A DNA stretch of 25,331 nt, taken from assembly GCF_036703385.1 (NCBI RefSeq), contig NZ_DATNPA010000337.1:1-25331 (forward strand). The letters run 5' to 3'. The notes under the pieces are model-generated. The model saw only the letters and a program-made list of their open reading frames with translations, was not told where the DNA came from and ran no database searches. Positions 23,193 through 25,331 of the stretch are shown here, piece after piece. The number at the start of each line of letters is the position of its first letter. Within the stretch, counting starts at the first letter, position 1. Both the position numbers and the translations under genes were made by a program. This DNA comes from Allocoleopsis sp036703385. Its GTDB lineage: Bacteria; Cyanobacteriota; Cyanobacteriia; Cyanobacteriales; Coleofasciculaceae.

Positions 23193-23487
23193 TCACCTGA
23201 AGAATGAAGTGTAACGACAAAGTCATGGCGATTGAACTCTAGAGCGTCAGTCCATTACTCGTTATTGACAATAGCGACATACTGATGAAGGAGGACGCTT
23301 CTCTCTTTAGATTGATTTTGTAACACAAAAAATGAGGCTAACCTCCAAACAGGAACTCTTTAAACTCAGGAGTTATCCCTCTATGTCTATTAGATCTTTA
23401 TTAAATATCCCGTTAGGCAGTTGAATTGCCCAGATAATTTCTCAGTACTACCCTCATTTCACTGTCACTGGATTTTTCTGAAAACCT

Positions 23488-23985
23488 GTGTTTAAGTATC
23501 TTCCGCCTCTCAACGAGCACAACCTTCCTTATCCCGATACCATTCACCCAATCGTGGTGCATTTCGTGATTGCGATGGTGCTGTTTGCAGTGTTTTGCGA
23601 TCTCCTGGGGTATTTCACAAAAAATTCCAAATTGTATGAAGTCAGTTGGTGGAACCTTGCGTTTGCAACCGTTTCTATCTTCATTTCAATTATTTTTGGG
23701 CAGATTGAAGCCGGCCTGGCAGAACCTTACGCTGCATCGGTTTCAACGCTGAATGTCCATACAATTTTAGGCTGGTCGCTCTCAGCAATTCTGGGAATCG
23801 TCACTGCATGGCGCTATGTGATTCGGTTGCAGGAAAGACCACAGTTACCCATTCCTTACCTGGCAGCGAGTGTGCTGCTAGTTGGCGTCGTTTGTGTTCA
23901 GACATACCTGGGCAGCTTACTCGTGTGGGTTTATGGCTTGCATACGATTCCTGTCGTAGATGCAGTTAAAGGAGGTCTGTCATGA
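23488..23985 (+). CDS. DUF2231 membrane protein, first of two
   Basis: 165 residues with four membrane helices at about 22-42, 57-72, 90-108 and 124-150. The DUF2231 hallmark PIVVHFVIAMVLFAVFCDLL has the conserved His after the first helix entry; LNVHTILGWSLSAILG carries a second conserved His. Such proteins are often encoded beside respiratory oxidase or haem-copper genes and are thought to bind haem or metal, though function is unproven. The start is GTG 23488 (MFKYLPPLNEHNLPYPDTIH); no SD is obvious. It overlaps the next gene by four bases (ATGA), a sign of coupling. The promoter should lie in the 295-bp gap upstream, where no firm -35/-10 pair is visible. Confidence 0.85.
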   Translation: MFKYLPPLNEHNLPYPDTIHPIVVHFVIAMVLFAVFCDLLGYFTKNSKLYEVSWWNLAFATVSIFISIIFGQIEAGLAEPYAASVSTLNVHTILGWSLSAILGIVTAWRYVIRLQERPQLPIPYLAASVLLVGVVCVQTYLGSLLVWVYGLHTIPVVDAVKGGLS

Positions 23986-24578
23986 ATCCAGACCTGTTGA
24001 AAGAGTGGAGTAGTTTGGGCGTTAATGGGTTGCCTTACATAATTCCCATCCATCCCAACTTGGTGCATCTAACGCTAGGGTTATTTATCGTAGCGATCGC
24101 TTTTGACATCGTAGGGGTGCTGTTTCCCTTGGACAAGGCGGCGTTTAAGTTTCTAGCGATTCCCGTTACCCGTTCGTCGCTGTTCGATGTCGGTTGGTAT
24201 AACCTGCTGGCATCTGCAATCATTACCTTTTTTACGGTCATGGCGGGTTTGTTTGAAGTTTCTTTGGCTGTACCGCTGGCGGATGTCACCAGCGCCTGGG
24301 GGCTTCATGCCCTGGAAACGATGATTCTACACGGCGTAGGGGGGGTGCTGATTTTGACCTTGATTGTGGGAATGACCGTTTGGCGGGGCTTTCAACGCTA
24401 TCAGTGGCGCAAAGACATGGCAAGACAGGTGCAGTGGAGTTATCTCGCTGCTGGTTTATTTGTTTTTGCTCTGATGTTTGTGCAGGGAACGCTGGGCGCA
24501 CATTTGGGTGCTGAGTTCGGCATTCACGTTACAGCCGATCAAATGCTGCACTTAGGTGGAAATCCTAATCAATTGTAA
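23982..24578 (+). CDS. DUF2231 membrane protein, second of two
   Basis: 198 residues. IPIHPNLVHLTLGLFIVAIA repeats the HP..VH pattern of the first DUF2231 protein, and HALETMILHGVGGVLILTLI carries the later conserved histidines. Four membrane helices lie at about 27-47, 74-100, 115-135 and 150-170. An AAAGGAGG SD lies just before the ATG (23982-23984), inside the upstream gene. The paired DUF2231 genes immediately followed by coxB match the layout of an alternative cytochrome oxidase cluster in cyanobacteria, from memory. Likely role: assembly or electron transfer at the oxidase, inferred from context. Confidence 0.87.
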   Translation: MNPDLLKEWSSLGVNGLPYIIPIHPNLVHLTLGLFIVAIAFDIVGVLFPLDKAAFKFLAIPVTRSSLFDVGWYNLLASAIITFFTVMAGLFEVSLAVPLADVTSAWGLHALETMILHGVGGVLILTLIVGMTVWRGFQRYQWRKDMARQVQWSYLAAGLFVFALMFVQGTLGAHLGAEFGIHVTADQMLHLGGNPNQL

Positions 24579-24580
24579 GG

Positions 24581-24615
24581 CAATGGGTAATGGGTAATGG
24601 GTAATGGGTAATGGG
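24581..24615. repeat. Heptanucleotide tandem repeat (TAATGGG)
   Basis: CAATGGG is followed by four exact copies of TAATGGG. It is a short tandemly repeated repetitive (STRR) sequence, common in filamentous cyanobacteria. It lies just past the second DUF2231 stop and before coxB. Copy number could vary between strains. Confidence 0.85.
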
Positions 24616-24696
24616 CAGCAGTAACCATCGATCTTGCCTTCTGCCTTCTGCCTTATCCTCTCAGTTCACTGTTCTAGATATGATGCGATCGCTGTC

Positions 24697-25143
24697 ATGC
24701 TCAAACTCCGCGCAATTCTAATAATGACGGTCTATGCCATCTTGGCCGCGTTGGCTAGCTTGTGGATGGCGAAACAATCCTATTCCTGGTTTCCGCCAGA
24801 AGCGGCAGCAGAAGCAAAGTTGCAGGATGATTTATTCAGTCTCTTCACTGGGTTAGGGACATTCATTTACTTAGGTGTAATTGGGCCTTTCCTCTACTCG
24901 TTGGTCTTTCATCGCGCCAGTAAGTATGACATGAGCGATGGCCCCCCTATTGAAGGCAATACCTGGCTGGAGATTGTCTGGACGGGAGTGCCATTGGTTT
25001 TGGTGTTAACGCTTTCCTTTGTCAGCTATCGGACTTACGAAAAAATGGCGGTGCGAGGGCCGATGGAACTAGTGCATTTGCACATGCCTGAGATGATGCA
25101 ATCTGCTTACGCTGAACCCTTTGATAGCACGCCTCAGCAGTAA
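24697..25143 (+). CDS. Cytochrome c oxidase subunit II, membrane-anchor half, ended by in-frame TAA
   Basis: From ATG 24697 (MLKLRAILIMTVYAILAALA), 148 residues. Two membrane helices (about 8-23 and 48-72, with LGTFIYLGVIGPFLYSLVFH) flank an external loop (YSWFPPEAAAEAKLQDDLFS). Then come the family blocks SDGPPIEGNTWLEIVWTGVP with LVLVLTLSFVSYRTYEKM, and GPMELVHLHMPEMMQSAYAE. Subunit II holds the periplasm- or lumen-facing cupredoxin domain that takes electrons from cytochrome c or plastocyanin in CuA-type oxidases. The frame stops at TAA 25141-25143, before that domain, while coding resumes in the same frame (next entry). A longer frame from TTG 24634 lies in repeat DNA and is unlikely. It follows the DUF2231 pair and is likely in the same operon. 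Confidence 0.8.
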   Translation: MLKLRAILIMTVYAILAALASLWMAKQSYSWFPPEAAAEAKLQDDLFSLFTGLGTFIYLGVIGPFLYSLVFHRASKYDMSDGPPIEGNTWLEIVWTGVPLVLVLTLSFVSYRTYEKMAVRGPMELVHLHMPEMMQSAYAEPFDSTPQQ

Positions 25144-25331
25144 ATTCAGAATGCAGCCCAAACTGCTCCCATTGAACAAATTGATGTAACCGCTAAGCAA
25201 TGGGCATGGATTTTCCATTATCCAAAACAGAATATCACCAGCACTGAGTTACATTTACCAGTCGATCGCCGGGTGCGCTTCAGGTTGCGATCGGAGGATG
25301 TCTTGCATGGCTTTTACATTCCGGCATTTCG
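25144..25331 (+). pseudogene. CoxB cupredoxin domain, in frame after the internal stop, cut by window end
   Basis: Directly after the TAA the same frame reads IQNAAQTAPIEQIDVTAKQW, AWIFHYPKQNITSTELHLPV, DRRVRFRLRSEDVLHGFYIP and AF to the window edge. These are the conserved first strands of the subunit II copper-binding domain (TAKQWAW..F.YP, LHLPVDR.VR, DVLHGFYIPAF). There is no start codon before the domain, so independent expression is unlikely. The stop is best explained by a CAA-to-TAA change or a sequencing error. The CuA ligands, if any, lie past the edge. The HGFYIPAF form may point to the alternative oxidase type. Confidence 0.75.

Overview
The window looks like a chromosomal segment of a filamentous-type cyanobacterium. 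The HIP1 octamer GCGATCGC is scattered through genes and spacers. Spacers are long and full of small palindromic repeats. The gene content (paired DUF2231 genes ahead of a cox operon, DUF820/Uma2, SLH protein with a GHL10 domain, GAF and PAS stand-alone proteins) is typical of that phylum. No rRNA, tRNA, CRISPR array, transposase or phage gene was recognised.

Layout. 1-2224 (-): most of a NERD-domain superfamily 1 helicase running off the left edge, with a palindromic repeat translated inside it. 2394-5267: a membrane-protein cluster on the minus strand with two intact DedA/VTT proteins, an internally deleted YqaA-type DedA gene, an ExoD-family gene, and a second, almost erased YqaA copy abutting exoD. 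About 1.06 kb separates the two relics, so this looks like an old tandem duplication. 5565-6842 (-): ahcY. 7171-7520 (-): two small unknown ORFs. 7978-8244 (+): an unknown 88-aa gene behind a promoter with a textbook cyanobacterial LexA box. 8635-9370 (+): a PAS protein with an apparent C-terminal frameshift. 9518-11434 (-): SLH plus glycoside-hydrolase-like exported protein, preceded by a 1.36 kb spacer. 12798-13310 (+): a short relative of cyanobacterial NTPase/TPR signalling proteins. 13387-14439 (-): GAF protein. 14816-16129 (-): class III omega-aminotransferase. 16337-16957 (+): a PD-(D/E)XK-like protein. 17068-17313 (+): a nonsense-interrupted relic of the same family as 12798-13310.

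17338-20483 (-) is a compact three-gene set: SAM methyltransferase, ABC-class ATPase (COG3044 type) and Uma2-family nuclease. The last two are directly abutting. It is the best candidate here for an undescribed functional module. After it come DUF924 (-), a lipoprotein with a sunset-like C-terminal domain (+) and a class I/II aminotransferase (-).

23488-25331 (+) is the start of a terminal-oxidase operon: two overlapping DUF2231 membrane genes, then cytochrome c oxidase subunit II. The coxB frame carries an in-frame TAA between the membrane anchor and the cupredoxin domain, while the reading frame beyond it is well conserved to the window edge.

Several genes are being eroded or rearranged (the two yqaA copies, the NTPase relic, the PAS C-terminus, coxB), and small palindromic repeats sit in most spacers. 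All functional calls rest on reading the translations by eye; no database search was possible.
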